Assembly (NCBI GenBank): GCA_965153455.1
Contig: OZ234496.1
Location: 10,377,863-10,441,862 of the forward strand
Length of the DNA: 64,000 nucleotides
Source: Sphagnum compactum
Lineage: Eukaryota > Bryophyta > Sphagnopsida > Sphagnales
Direction: 5' to 3'
A program made the position numbers and the translations under genes. Below the pieces are notes generated by a model that ran no database searches, was not told the DNA's origin, and saw nothing but the letters and a program-made list of their open reading frames with translations. Positions within the stretch are counted from its first letter, which is position 1. The number at the start of each line of letters is the position of its first letter. This document shows, piece after piece, positions 1 through 13,048 of this stretch.

Positions 1-2147
1 GGTCCAGTCAATTTCCCTGATTTTTCTGGCAAAGGAGAGTAAGTTTTACTTGCCTCAGTGATTGCTTTGCCACAGCTGCTACTTTCAGATCTTCTTTGAA
101 GGAACACGTGAGAATAATTGTCTTGTCCAACAATTCTTGGCAACCTATTCAAAATCATCAGTTCTGAATATCTTGGCTGCTTTCAGTTCATCATGATTTT
201 CATAGAAATGAACAATACAATTGAAGGGGTCTTCTAGGCTAGTTTAATGTGAATATGATGGTTGTCTGAGAAGAACTAAGAAGAATAAGAAAGACATCAG
301 ATGCAGTGGTCCAATGGGACTGGCAGCCTGTTGTTGCAAGCACCAAAGGGTTTGCACACCCCTTTGGGTAGAGGTCTCACTATGTGAGGTGTGTGACCAT
401 GATCCCTAGAAGAAAACACTGCCTACTTACAGGACATTGTAGGTTTCTTTTGTTGAGAATAAGATCCACATGAGATATTTAACCCACAGTGAGATGGTCC
501 ATCAACTTTGAGCAACTGCTGCAGGATGGCTTGAACAACTTCCCTTCTCTTCTTTTTCTCTCCTCTTGCTTGTTGAGGACATGATGTCCACAGCAAAGAG
601 AAGTGTACATATAGAGAGAGCTCCTCATGTAAAGGTACGATTTTGTCCTTGTCCAGAAGAATTTTGGATAATGGAGTTGTTGTACAAGCCTCTGCTTGTG
701 TGTGAAAAAGAGTTTAGTGATGAAACAGCTGCCAGTTTTTTGGCATACTATAAAGATCATTATAGGAAGGACATATGGTATTGTTAAATATCATGCTGAT
801 GCAAGCATGTTGTTCTTAGGATCTTAGGAAGTCTGCAAGGATTTAGTTGCTCTCTGTACTTATTTTCATTTGTGCAATTTCCACTTTGTACATAGATCGC
901 TTGAGAAGCCCAATAATGTCACATAGTTTTTGTACGCTTCGGAGATTTTTTAGATGATGGGCTGGGATGTTTGGGATGATGGGCTGGGAACTTCGGGATG
1001 AAAATACAGACAGCAGGTCTCAGGCCTAGTTTGGTGGGATCCTTGCAAGCAGCAGCCTGAAACTGATCCAGCAGCTCTCAAGAAGGGTAAGTGCCATTCT
1101 GGAAACTATCTGCAAGGTTCATGAATCTGTGGTATTTCTATATCTGGCTTTCAAACCATATGTACCTGTGAGTTTCCTCTAGAACCATTTTAAGAGACAG
1201 GAATAACCCAGATTCTTGTTTTGTTGAAGGTTGATACTTTTCTACTGCCAGGACCGGGGACGTGGTTATGCTGGCTTCCCCCTAGGACTTGGAAGTCCTT
1301 AAGTCTGTTTCCTTCACATGATAAGTTAATTTAGCAATGACAATAATATCTGGTTTGCATATCATGTTATGATGTCTGGTGATCTAAGTTCACAAGCACT
1401 TGAAAGCTAGCTATGACCACAGATGCCACTGAAGTGCCTGCTAGTGGTTTGTGGGTTCTGTAGGTGGCATATTTATTTCAGACTTCAGTTAGTGAGGACT
1501 GAATTGAATGTTTCTGCTATTCTAGTAAGGACTCTCCTTAGTGTCAAATGGATTTTATATAGGTCAGTATCTGGGTGGATGGGTATTACTTTGATAAGAT
1601 TGTGGTGGTTTACACTGGAAATAAAGGATTCAGGTTTGAAAGTCCTCTGTGCTTGTATTGCATGTCTTGATGATCACTTTCTGAAAGCATTTCCATGATT
1701 ACAGTTTGGGAGTAGTCATGACACCAACAAGCATGTTGAGGGTAATTTCTGATCTTCATAGTTTGAGACAAATGAATGAGTCAACAACTGTTGATTCATT
1801 CCACAATCTCTTGGTCTGTCCCAAACGCTAGAGTCTCTCTTGAGCTCTGGTCTCTTTCCAACCCTTAATCATTGAACTCAGGCTTAACTCTGTGATGTTG
1901 TCATGCAAGCTTTTAGTAAATTCCCAGGAAAAGTTGGATATTCATTTGAACTGTCAATTCGGTTGCACCTCAGCTAAGAACATTAATACATCTTTGGTAA
2001 CTGTATGCAACATGTAGAGGTGAGAAGGATTCTGCATAGATAGTCATGGCTTAGAGCAACTGGACCAATGCATTGTACAGTAAATTTTGGGTGAAGAAAA
2101 GTCAAAACATACGAAGAGATTCTTTATATATAATTGAAATGTGAAAA
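1..2147. other. Intergenic or untranslated sequence, no gene recognised
   Basis: Open frames here are short. The longest plus-strand frames (566-787 and 1423-1698) match no family I recognise. Composition is closer to transcribed DNA than the AT-rich stretches further right, so an exon, UTR or intron of a gene lying left of the window is possible. No start, splice or domain evidence supports a call. Confidence 0.3.
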
Positions 2148-2225
2148 GCCTTGGTGAAATGGTAAACACGTAAGACTCAAAATCTTATGCTACAAAGTGT
2201 GGAGGTTCGAGTCCTCTTCGAGGCA
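2148..2225 (+). pseudogene. trnL-CAA: Plastid-derived tRNA-Leu(CAA) relic
   Basis: The 78 bases begin GCCTTGG, carry the anticodon loop CTCAAAA (anticodon CAA), a class II variable arm and the T-arm segment GGTTCGAGTCC, and end in GAGGCA. This is the layout of plastid trnL-CAA. Against the usual 81-nt plastid gene, three bases are missing between the acceptor stem and the D stem, removing the 8-9 linker, so a normal fold is unlikely. The anticodon stem reads TAAGA/TCTTA rather than the common CGAGA/TCTCG, and pairing is kept. A degraded 16S rRNA piece lies 380 bases downstream, so a nuclear insertion of plastid DNA is the simplest reading. Confidence 0.75.
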
Positions 2226-2295
2226 CTCTTCTGTTTGTGGTGGGACAAGTAATAATTTTAAGTAATTTTTTTTAATAACAAAAAGAGAGAGATAA

Positions 2296-2439
2296 GAAGA
2301 ATATGTATTATCAGAAATTCAAATTGAAAAAATTGATGTTATCCTAAAATGTTTTTTTGAAAAATATCCAGATGAACGAAGTGAACATTCAAAAATTTGC
2401 CCTACATTCATTCGTGAAGATACACCCAACAAACTTCCT
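2296..2439 (+). other. Open 47-codon stretch between the plastid relics, unrecognised
   Basis: Between the tRNA and rRNA relics one plus-strand frame stays open from 2296 to a TAG at 2437-2439. It reads like protein (EEYVLSEIQ near the start, then FFEKYPDERSEHSKICP). It has no start codon at its left edge. The same frame continues past the stop in a protein-like manner, with two further stops. It could be a broken plastid reading frame carried in with its neighbours. I do not recognise the product. Confidence 0.3.
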
Positions 2440-2601
2440 CAATCATAGAATAGAAATAGTGAAAATCCAGAGGAAGATATATACAATAATCAATTATTTG
2501 ATTTTTTCTGAGGAAATTCAAGTAATTGAGGAAAGATTGTCATTTTCATGAAAAAAAAAGAGAGTTAGCAATAAGATTTATTACTCGAGTTACCCATGGG
2601 A

Positions 2602-2946
2602 AGCAGTGAGAAAAGGAGCTTATGACCCATGTCCATGCGGCATTGCTCCGTCAATCTTTCGCCCATTGCAGAAAATTCCCCATTGTTGCCTCCTGCGGGA
2701 CTCTGGGCTGTGTCTCAGTCCTAGTGTGGCCGATCATCCTCTCAGACCAGTTACTGATCATCATCTTGGTAAGCCATTCCCTCACCAACTAGCTAATCAG
2801 ACGCAAGCCCCTCCTTGGGCAGATTCCTCCTTTAATTCCTCAGTCTATGGAGTATTAGCAACCGTTTCCAGCTGTTGTCACCCTCCCAAGGGCAGGTTCT
2901 TACACGTTACTCACCCGTCCGCCACTGAAAACACCACTAGGATGCT
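2602..2946 (-). pseudogene. rrn16: Plastid-type 16S rRNA fragment (nuclear plastid DNA)
   Basis: On the minus strand this segment corresponds to roughly positions 100-440 of bacterial 16S rRNA. Landmarks readable on the plus strand as the antisense are CCGTCAATCTTTCGCCCATT, a changed form of the ACTGCTGCCTCC block (here ATTGTTGCCTCCTGC), and TGTCTCAGTCCTAGTGTGG. Both ends are truncated. Many differences from plastid 16S are C-to-T or G-to-A, as expected for unconstrained nuclear copies. A ribosomal function is ruled out because the 5' end and everything after helix 18 are absent. Confidence 0.88.
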
Positions 2947-3229
2947 TCAATGGCTCAGCAAAATGATTTTGACCCAGCATTTTTGTGCAGGATGCTGATG
3001 CTGGCAAAAGGCACAGCAAAGCCTAACACCTGCTGTTGATTGGCTAGATGGTTTAATTCATCTGGGTGGGTTCCTATTAGTATTCTCCCACCTTTTGCAG
3101 TCCCAATTTCAGTTTTATGCTCTTATTTGAGATTGAAAGAATTATTCAATGTCCCAAGATGTGCAGTCTCTGTTTGGGACTCAGTAAATCTAATAGATTG
3201 CAGAGAGAACTCCAGAAAAACGACTTTGA

Positions 3230-3525
3230 ACATCACCATGACAAGACTGAGCACTTCTAAGCTTACAGAGACCATCACCTTCATCACGAATGGCAGTGAC
3301 TAGCAGCCATGACTCCTCCTCACAGGTTTGGCCAGCTCCTGACAGTTGGTGTAGATAAGCATATAACAATCTGCTTGAAATTTCAAGCCAACAATCATAA
3401 TAAAAAGAAGCTGCATCTCAAGTCTCTGTAACATCTGTGGAAGCAATGTGGAAGACTCACTTGGGCATGATCTTATCATAAGCTTATACAACTCTCTGTA
3501 TTTTCTGACATACAGAATGTACAAA
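3230..3525 (+). repeat. Diverged dispersed repeat, copy 1 (partner at 63.2 kb)
   Basis: Blocks shared in the same order with 63215-63510 include GACCATCAC(C/T)TTCATCA, AGCTCCTGA followed by GGTG(T/G)AGA, ATATAA, TGCATC, GGAAGACTCA and CTCTCTGTA. Overall identity is modest and there are indels. No terminal repeats are visible and the element class is unknown. Confidence 0.5.
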
Positions 3526-3599
3526 AAACCTTGATCTTATGATCAAACTCTAATTATGCCTGAAATTAGTTAGTTGTATTTCAATGAAGGACATGAACT

Positions 3600-4420
3600 G
3601 GTCTCTCTGCTGTCCCACTCCCTTGGGTTCATCCATTGCAGGGTTGCCAGAAGGGGACTAGGAGGTTGTCCTTGACATCCCTTAATTTGTTAAAAACTTT
3701 CAACCGAAACTTTTAAACCGTCGTTCCCTACCATTCCCCATCACCATTTCATTGCTCTAAGGCCGTTCCCATTGTCTCATTGCATTGTCCCCAGATCTCC
3801 CTTGTTCATCTCATGATGCCATTCTCATCATCCATCGTTCCCCATTGTTCACCATCGTCCTGTCATTCACTTGTCATCTTCCATAGTCCACAAAGTGGTC
3901 CCAACATGTTTTCACTCTTGACTAAGCCTAATTGGGACATCTCTTGAACCAAAGTGCTCCATTGCAAACTAATTTATTTACCAAGGGCACCCAAATTGAG
4001 GATGTCTAGCAAGTCGACATCATGTCAAGGGACATCCTAGGGATGTCCTTTCAGAACCTTGGCTTGGCAATCTTATCCATTGTCTCATTTTATAGGGGTC
4101 TTTAGTAGTCGAACTTTTTGGGCTCATCAATTTGTCCCATTTCTTAATATCATCCATGATTCAAATCCTTTGTGTTCATGCATTGTCCTAGTAATTCAGA
4201 TTCAACCTTTATCCAACTTCTCTACATGTCATCCATTGTTCCACTCCTTAGGTTCATCCATTGTCCAATTTCATGAGTTCATCCATTGCTTCATTTCAAG
4301 TTCATCCAATGCTCAACTCTTTTAGATTCATTTTGTGACTTCTAATATTTTCAACTTATTCAATTTCATCCATTGTCCCATTTTCTTAGAGATTCATTTT
4401 CAAGGATTTTATTTGTTACA
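3600..4420. repeat. Degenerate low-complexity repeat built on TTCATCCATTGTCC
   Basis: The stretch repeatedly uses variants of TTCATCCATTG, CATTGTCCCATT and CATTGTTC at irregular spacing, giving a pyrimidine-rich degenerate array. No coding frame of note lies inside it. Confidence 0.5.
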
Positions 4421-4504
4421 ACTTCTTTTATTTCATCCCTTATTCAAAACTATTGTGACTTGTGCCATTAGCCAAGCATGAACTTGTTATTCAATTAATT
4501 GTCT

Positions 4505-5290
4505 TTGAAGTTTAAAATTTTACTGAATTTTCAATGACAAAATTATTCAATATTCAATATCTTTGCACTTTAGGTCTAGAAATTACAAAATCACCTCCCT
4601 AAAAACTTACTCATTGAGCAAACTCCAAAAATACCAAAAGCATACCTCAATAATTTCCCTATAATTTTTAGTTTTGATTTTATTGAATTTTCAGTGATAA
4701 AATTGTTCAATATTCAATAACTTTTGCAATATAAGTTTAGAGTTTAAACATCACATCATCACCTCAATGCACCCCTGTTCATCATGGGCATTCTAATGAT
4801 ACAATTGGGAGATCTCGACATGACCCAAAAATAATAACAATAACAAACAAATAACCTTCCTTAATAGATGATGGTGTGGCAGGTGCAATTGGCTTGTGTG
4901 AACTCTGAAATTTTTAGTTTTGATTTTGTTGAATATTTTGTTGAACTTTCAATCCAAAAAACTATTCAAAATTCGATATCTCCTACAACTTACTTAGGTG
5001 AAAATTACAAAATCACTATTATTAGACTCAACTCAATGAGGGTGTTCCAACAATACCAAGAGCACACACCTGAGTTCCCTAGAAGTTTAGTTTTGATTTT
5101 TTTAAAATATTTATGAGAATGTTGTTCAATATTCAATAACTCTCGCACTATTAGGTTTAAAATCTAAATATTATGAAATTGCCTCAATGCACCCCCGTTC
5201 ATCGAGGTCTTTCCAACAATACCAAGTGCAAGATGGGGGAATCATGGTTTGGGAGATCTCAATTTGACAAATCAACAAAACAAATAAACT
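4505..5290. repeat. Two-level tandem repeat (about 410-bp unit made of two half-units)
   Basis: Four related half-units begin near 4505, 4670, 4912 and 5087. Each contains TTTAGTTTTGATTTT (or a relic of it) and TTCAATATTCAATA(A/T)C. The second and fourth also share TGCCTCAATGCACCCC(T/C)GTTCATC (split across changes) and GGGAGATCTC. The larger period is therefore about 410 bp with two copies. No protein match was recognised. Confidence 0.6.
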
Positions 5291-5299
5291 AGGAACCTT

Positions 5300-5979
5300 C
5301 CATAATAGATAGATGGTGACCTTGTAGAAAAAAAGGACCCACTTGTCAAAAAAAAACAAATGGGTTGTCTTTATTCCTTAAAATATCATTTTAAAATAGG
5401 GAGTGGGGGATGGACCTATTCAAATCACTCGCACTATCCCAAAAATCGTAAATTTTGCAGCGTATTTGGAGGTTACATTATAAAACATAATAACAAGGTG
5501 AGCATTTCATAAGACGGAATGTTTGTCATACAATGATACGATGGGCATTCTGTTTTGCAAAATGCTTTGCACCTTCCACTTGAAATGTAGAAAAATAATT
5601 CTTCTTTCAACAAGGGGTGTGTCACACTGTGGCTTTGCCTTTTACATTAAAAAATATCTTAAGGTTAAAAAAGGTAGAATTATGGAAACTCAAATATTTC
5701 ACCATGCAAAAATATAATCTTCCAAAAAATTTCTAAAAGAAACCAAAAATTCTCCAAGATATTATCTACTTATATAATATCCTTGGGTGGTCGTCCTTTC
5801 CATCCATCCGTCCCGTCATTCGTCTTGTCATCCAAGTTTTTTATCCCGGAAAAAGAAGATGATGGAAGAGGAGGACGACGACGACTCATGACGGCGGCAG
5901 CAGTTTATCCACATGTTCATGTGATCCAATCCTGTAGTTTATGAAAAACTCCTGTAGTCTTGCAATTTGCCAAAAGCTA
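5300..5979. other. Intergenic, nothing recognised
   Basis: AT-rich sequence. A short C-rich patch near 5790-5830 contains CCATCCATCCGTCCCGTC. No coding, RNA or mobile-element signal could be supported. Confidence 0.3.
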
Positions 5980-6970
5980 CAAACTAATTTTTAAAAACTA
6001 AAAATTGTTGAAAAAAAAATGAGAAACAAGAGAAGAAATCTTTTTAAAACAACAAAAGAAATTTCAAATTTTTAAAAAAAAAAGTTATTAACAAATAAAT
6101 AAAATGAAACAAAGTTGTAACAAAAAAAAAAAAACAAAACAAATATTTTTTTAAAGGGAAAATGCTAGAAAAAAAAAACAAAAAAACACTTTAACAATTA
6201 GAAACTTTTTTAAAACACTTAAAAATAGAAAAAAATGAAAACATATAAAATAAATATATTTAAACATGAAACAAAAAAGGGAAATACAGTAAAATAATCT
6301 TAATAGAAAATTTAAAAATAGATGACAAAAACTAAAAAACAAAATAGACAGCAAAAGAAAGAGAAAAAAAACCATACTTGAAAAAAAAAAAAAGGTTTGT
6401 CTTCTTTTTCCAAACTTCAAACCTGTATCTAATCAAACAAAAATACAAAAGTTTTTAAAAAATATTTTCATTACAAAACATATTAGAAAAACTAGAATCT
6501 TTTTGAAAAAGAAAATAGAAACAACATAAATAAATAAATAAATAAATGCATAATTTATTTTTTAAATGAAGATAGAAAAAATAAGAATAGAAAAAATTAA
6601 AGCATGAAACAAACATAAACAAAAAAAAGTAAAAACTCAAAAACTATAAAAAAGGATGGTGAAACAAGGAAAGGGAAATACAGTAAAGTAATTTTAAAAG
6701 AAAAAAATTTACAAAAATGAAGAAACCAAATCAAGAGTAAAAAATAAGAAAAAATAAAACTTATAATAATGAAGAAAAACCCTGCTTGAAAAAGAATGAG
6801 GTGTGTCTTCTTTCTCCAAACTTCAAACTTGCATCCAAATTAACAAAAATATAAAAGTGAAAAAGAAACACTTTATTTTTATTATACAAAATAATAATAA
6901 AAACACAAAACACAAAAAAAAAAAATAAATTTAAAGTTTCTAGAAAAAACTAACATGAACCAAGTTTAAA
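5980..6970. repeat. A-rich block with an approximate 400-bp internal duplication
   Basis: The plus strand is extremely A-rich. Two landmarks recur with similar spacing: GGGAAATACAGTAAA at about 6279 and 6673, and CTTGAAAAA plus TGTCTTCTTT.TCCAAACTTCAAAC at about 6376 and 6785. This indicates a roughly 394-408 bp tandem duplication. Open frames on the minus strand are phenylalanine-rich translations of poly-T and are not genes. Confidence 0.55.
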
Positions 6971-6999
6971 GAAACCGGGGGACTTCACAGTGTCCAAAG

Positions 7000-9900
7000 G
7001 TCACTGTCCGTCCGGTTGTCCTCCTTGGGTTGTATGGTGAGGGCGCTTTAGTGGGTATGTGTAATTTGAGGGAGGGATGATATATCATAGGCTGTGATTG
7101 GGTTCAGCAAGTAACTATCGAATAATCAATATATTTATTTTTAAGGATTTAGTTTTCACACATGTTCATGAGTTTATTTTTTAATTTTTTTATGTTGCAA
7201 GTATGACAAGGTTTGTTGAAATTTTCAGAAAATTATTTGAACTTAGACTTGCAAATTACACCTTTTTTCAAAAATAAACATTTTGATGTTTTGTTATGTA
7301 TAGAGTTCGTAATATTGTTAAAAGAAGAGAAAGTGATGTCATATGTCACAGTGTCCGAAGGTCACGGGTACCCACTAGTAACTCTATAACTAATCTCAAG
7401 TTGCAACACAAGCACAAAATATCATCTTTCAAAAATCCTCATATAAAAACAGACCTATTGTTACCTAGGGACCAAATCCCTTATGCTACTACACTCTATA
7501 ATGAATCTAAACACAACATCCTTGCCTTGGTAGGAAAGGCCAACAAACAATTAGGCCCCCCTCTTGTCAATGTTTGTTGCCTATCCTTCTCCAAAATTTT
7601 GTTCCATGTTCATAATAGGTCTAACCACATTACAACCATGCCCACCTAAAGTTGCTTAATGATGGACACATGTAACTCCTACTCTACCCACTTCATGGTG
7701 GTAGCACCCACATAAATGGGCATTTTGTCCTTATTATACCCTAGTATCTAGATTGGTTAGGCACAAATTAATTTATTTTTACATTTGCAAAAAATTCTGA
7801 AAAATACATACCTGCCATGCCAAAAATCTGAAAGAGACTCTCAAGCAAACTAGCTTCATTATTTGGTATACTGCCTAATTATATATATTTTTTATTTTTA
7901 CTTCCAAAAGTCAATGAAAAAAAATTCCCATAACCAAAATCAGCACACCTTGAAGGAGAATGCAAAAAAATGAAGGCAACTTCCCAACCTTAAATACCCC
8001 AATAAGGAGTCAACTAAAACTTCAAGTTCCATTACATGTTGCACAATATCAAGTATCTCTTAAGGGTAGTAGTGTTGAATGATGATCGTAGACTTGTCCG
8101 TGATCTCCACAAAAAGTGACACAAACCACTCATAAAATACCTTCAGAGTTATAGAGATTCATTGCAAGAGACTAGTGATGATTATTGAAAGGTGGAACAA
8201 CTATACCTTTGGTGTCCCATTATTTAAATATATAAGCAAGAAAAAAATATTACCATATTTGTAGAGACAACCTAAGAGTTCAATTGCAAGAAGTTGTTTT
8301 ATTTGGACCATATTAGTGTAAGTAGTCCATGACATGGGAAGTTGCTACAAATGTGTGATTGTTGCTACTAGTGGAATGTGGCTATGCATTGGGTGACTAC
8401 GAATAAATGGAGGTGGATTGGTGATTTTCAAGTGTATTTTAGCAAGGGAGTTGCTAGATCTTGTGTTGTTGCTTGAGGAACTACGTTTGGTCTTTTGTAA
8501 GTGATGATAGGTTCTACCATATAGGTTTTTCACTATTGTGCAACATCATTATAAAGCACGTGTGTACTCAACAATAAGGAATGTTTTAGTATGTGATGAT
8601 AATTCCCAAGAAATTCCAATGGTTCACATGAGGAAAGGGTTGTTGCATTGTGTGAATGGTGTTTACAAGGAGGGCACTCACAGAAGAAGACCTTGAGGTT
8701 CTATGAGGAAGTTGTGTTTGGGTTGTTGTTTGTTATGTGTGTGTGTGAAAAGTGTTTGTGTTAGTTATCAGGAAAATCATATTCATGAGTGAATGTTATT
8801 ATATATGTGGTCATGAATAGGGAATTGGTACAAAATCAAGTTGGGCTCCATGCTGCTATGCACTATTATTGATGATGAAATGATGGAAAAAATATTGGAA
8901 ATTAAATTTTATTCAAATGAAAATATTAAATGACATTGCATGCAGCTTGAATTAAAATATAATTCAATTCAAAGTAATTGATTTAATCAAATTTTTTAAT
9001 TCTAAATTGAATTAAAACACATTGAATGGAAGTCATATCCTATGGAATTGGATTCCAAATTTGAAAATTGCAAAAACACATTTCCATTGCATTCAAAGTG
9101 GATTCCAAACCAAAATTTATTTTGGTAAGATGAAACAATATAAAAATGTTATAGTGATCCCACCTAAACCAATTTTGATGTAGCCATCATCATTGGAATT
9201 TAGGTGATCACTATGATCAAACATGGGAAAAATGTTGGTTCAATGCTAATAAATCTATGTTTTAAGATGTAAATATGTTCTATAGGTTTGTTTGAAGAAA
9301 ATAAATATCCAAGTTTTAGGCCATAAAGATGTGGGCTTGGTTATTTGGTGGTTTCCAATAATAAGGGTGTCAAATAGGATGTTTAAAATTGTTTAGATCT
9401 TCAATGCAAAGGTTAAAAGAACTTAGAACCTCAATGGTCATGGTTTGGATGTAGGAATGTTATTTGGTGGGCAAATGAACATGAGAAGGGAGGAATATTC
9501 TATAAAGTATTCAAGGAAATATTCTTTGACATGTTCACCTTATGTGGATTGAATATTTTTTAACATGTCATAAGATGTCGTCATTTCAAAAAGATATTCA
9601 AAGATTCCCCAATAGATGTGAATATTTTTGCATGTTACCACATTGCAATGTACATGTGGAGTGTTCGAACTACTTGCATAATTAGGGGAAAAAAAAGATT
9701 TCTTTTAAAAAAATTTAGAATGATGAAGGAAAAATTCAAGAAAAAAATCCATTTTTACAACACAAACCTTGAAAAATATTAAACAATTCTACTTCAACAT
9801 AATTAAATTGTGAGGACATATTTCAATAGTTAGCTGAAAAATAAATTTGAATGACGTCTAAATTTCATTTGTAAAGTTTGACATGTGTTATCACATGTAA

Positions 9901-10500
9901 AATTTTGCTTTGAGTAGAGTGTGACATGAATAAAGTCAAAATATCTAGTGGTCAAAAGTTGTCATGATAAAATCTATCATAACCCCCAATAACAAAAAAC
10001 ATTCTTATGCATATTAAATTGTTAAAGGAGCAACAAAATTTTGTAATTTATGGGGAACTTAAAGGACCCTATAATGGAGGTGACTTATGACCATACAATA
10101 CCATTCATAAAACACGTGTGTCTTTTTCATTAGATGAAATTTCATAAACAAATCAGATTGTTATGTGAACTTCTTAAAAGTGACATTATTTGAATGTTGG
10201 TTGTTCACAACAAATCCATCAGGTTTTGACAAATTCAATACATCCTTCATACTATTATGGCAAACAAAATGAGACATTATTTGAACACATTTGGTTCTGA
10301 CATTCAATAAACCCACCATAATGTTATGGCAAAAAAATAAAATATTATTGAACACATTAACTTTCTAGGAATCAAGTATTTTTTATTGATGAAAGTCTTG
10401 GAATTATAATGATGAAACATCTTTTAATTGATTTGTATCCAATAATTATAAAACAGTTGTGGGACACAAAAAAGTTAAAAATAATGGTGCAATTAGTAAT

Positions 10501-10547
<47 letters not shown>

Positions 10548-13028
10548 ATCTTTTACTATGAACTTTCAAAGGAGCTATTTGGTTTGTTTCATTTACAAAC
10601 ATGTTTAAATGGAATTTAACACCTTCCTATTGAAGTCCCTTAGACTTGGAGTTGTATTTGGCTAGGAATAAAGTTAAAAGAATTAAAAAAGGAAGATGTA
10701 GAGTTCAAACTAGAAATGGAACATTAAGCATCAATAAATGGCTTGCAGGACTATAAATGTATACAATAGTAATTCAGACATTCATACCAAAATTCTTGAA
10801 CAACTTCCAACAACCTCTTAGAACAAATCCATGGTCAATGCACCTAACTAATCAAAATTATTGAACACATCACTTCAATTGAGGACACATTCCATGCAAA
10901 AAAGGCCAAATAACGAATGTGACCCATAAAACGATGCATACGAATCAACCACACTTGTGTATAGTAGAAAGTTGGACAAGTTGGTCATGGGTGTGACAAC
11001 AAAAAGGGGGTTGAAAGAGCATTAAACCACAATGTCATCTACCTTAAGATTTTGTAGGGACTCCAATGACAACAGGATACCACAATATTGCTAGATGTGC
11101 TAAAAAATTGTAAAGATTTTGATGATTTGTCACCCATGGAAGACAATTGTTTACCGAAATACATCTATAGAAGAGATCACCACAATCAACATCAATGAAA
11201 TCCCAAAAAGAATGTGGTAAATTAAATATATTCATGCAAAGTTTTCATACTAAAACCTTGTAATGATATGACAATAATATTGGGAAACAAGGATTAAATC
11301 AAATGAGATATTTGTTATGTGTGGTGCGTCATTTATTATTTATATAAACAAATTGATAATGTTGAATGTAATTTATATGCATCTATGAACAAGCAATAAA
11401 ACCTAGCTTCAATCACATTTATAATTGGGAAAAATAAAGTGAGAAAATTCAAAACAACCTATACTTAAACATGCAATTTAATATGGAAATGAGAGGTGGA
11501 AGATTGTTAAAGAAGAGAGAAATTGACATCAAAATTGAAGAGGAATGTTTACATGGTTTGAGAAATAGGAACACGCTATAAATAGAAACAAGGTTGTGGT
11601 GTAAATTTTGAAACATGTAATTTTCAAAGTTCAAAGTTGGAACATTGTTTATTGGCAAGGTTGGAAGGGATATCAAATGCAATTTTAGGTGGTAGAAATG
11701 TAGGTAAGTTTTCAGTTTCATAAAGCTAACATGAGATTTTATCCCTCAAACCTTTTATAAGTAGTTGTCCAAATTTTTAGTTGCTGAATAAAAAAGTTGA
11801 AATGTTGAAACAAGTTGTTTTTTACACAATTACATTTCCAATTTTATGCACCTCCTCATGAACCAAATTTTTTTTTGGGAATGTAAAATGAAGTGTTGCA
11901 TCAAAAGTGCATAGGTGAAATGAAATTAAAGACCTTGGAAAAATCATCATATTCACAAGAACATAGATAGTAAAAACAATTTTCCAAAGTGCAAGGAGTT
12001 TTTAACATAACTAATAACACCTGCAAAACTTGGTGTGAATGGAAGAAAAAGTAGCCTATTTTTGCACATTGGGAAGAAAAGGGCTTTAGAGATGCAAGCA
12101 TGATGAAAGAATTAATTTGTGAGAATCTTTGAGAAATATTAAACATTTTCAAACCATCCTCAAAGCAAAGAACAAGAGGGAAGGCTCAATGAAACAAATT
12201 GGGAACAAAAGCATGCAAACCAATTTTCCAACTTGTGTCAATGTGTCAACTTACTCAAAGGGGGACAAGTCATGTTTGGCTTGTTTGAAGAAGGAGAGAT
12301 CATTAGAGCCCGGAACATTATTTGATGCTAATATTGTTTTATATAAAAAGTGAACAAGAATGTTTTGAAAATACCGTATCTGATTTAGATGATGTGAGAA
12401 CTATTGTGGACGTGCATATTGTTTGATATATGTTTCTTGCATAGTTTTGATGTTTAAGGGCAAACTTTTGTTCTTTGCTTACAGAAAAGAGTTTAGAATA
12501 GTTCTATAATATCTTTTGGTAGGTTTAAGGCCAATAAATGTGATTGTAGGATAAACCAATGTCTTAAGTCCTTGTAAGTTTGTGTGGTGTCAAATGAGCA
12601 ATGGAAATTATAAGAAGGGATAACTATCATAAAGTAAAAGCTTATGTACCATATGGAAAGTTCATTTTTTTTAGGCCAATGGGTTCTTAGATTTGATGGA
12701 TTGAAATTATTTGTAAGGTTATCTTGAATGAACTTATTCACATCTTCATATGGGGGAATTGATGTGTTCACATCTAGGTTGTGCAGACATGTCACCAAAA
12801 ACAAGACACCTTGTGAAACCCAATTGTGACAATATCTTATAATACGTTAATTAATGAATTCCATTACACCAAAATTTGCCATGAGAATGGGAGGGATTTA
12901 GTTTTGGTATTCACCCAATTATACACACATTATACCATATCATAATGACCTATTACTAAATTTTAAAAACTTATTAAGGAAAAAAAATCATGTGAAAAAA
13001 ATTTGAAGAAGTGAAATTTGAAACAACA
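7000..13028. other. AT-rich intergenic DNA, no gene recognised
   Basis: Open frames are short and have no recognisable domains. The phrase CACAGTGTCC.AAGGTCAC occurs at about 6987 and again at about 7348. A TA microsatellite sits at 10499-10541. Old transposon remains are likely in this interval, but no termini or proteins could be read. Confidence 0.35.
10499..10541. repeat. (TA)n microsatellite
   Basis: Alternating TA for about 43 bases, with a single G interrupting near the middle. Confidence 0.95.
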
Positions 13029-13048
13029 CACTACTACAAAAATATGGT
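13029..13048 (+). repeat. Possible CACTA-like left terminus (hypothesis)
   Basis: The sequence CACTACTACAAAAAT resembles the canonical CACTACAAGAAA end of CACTA transposons. A possible partner in inverted orientation ends at 27291. The 3-bp flanks are aca and aaa, so a target duplication is not exact. No CACTA transposase was seen. Confidence 0.25.

Noticed and set aside
566-787. A 73-codon plus-strand frame near the left edge with a fairly protein-like composition
   Set aside because: No family recognised, no splice support and no codon evidence; it may be part of a gene outside the window but cannot be called.
2148-2225. Functional nuclear tRNA-Leu gene
   Set aside because: Three bases linking acceptor and D stems are missing, the sequence is plastid-type, and a 16S rRNA relic is adjacent.
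6151-6640. Phenylalanine-rich minus-strand open frames, membrane-protein-like
   Set aside because: They are poly-T translations of an A-rich tract with no conserved features.
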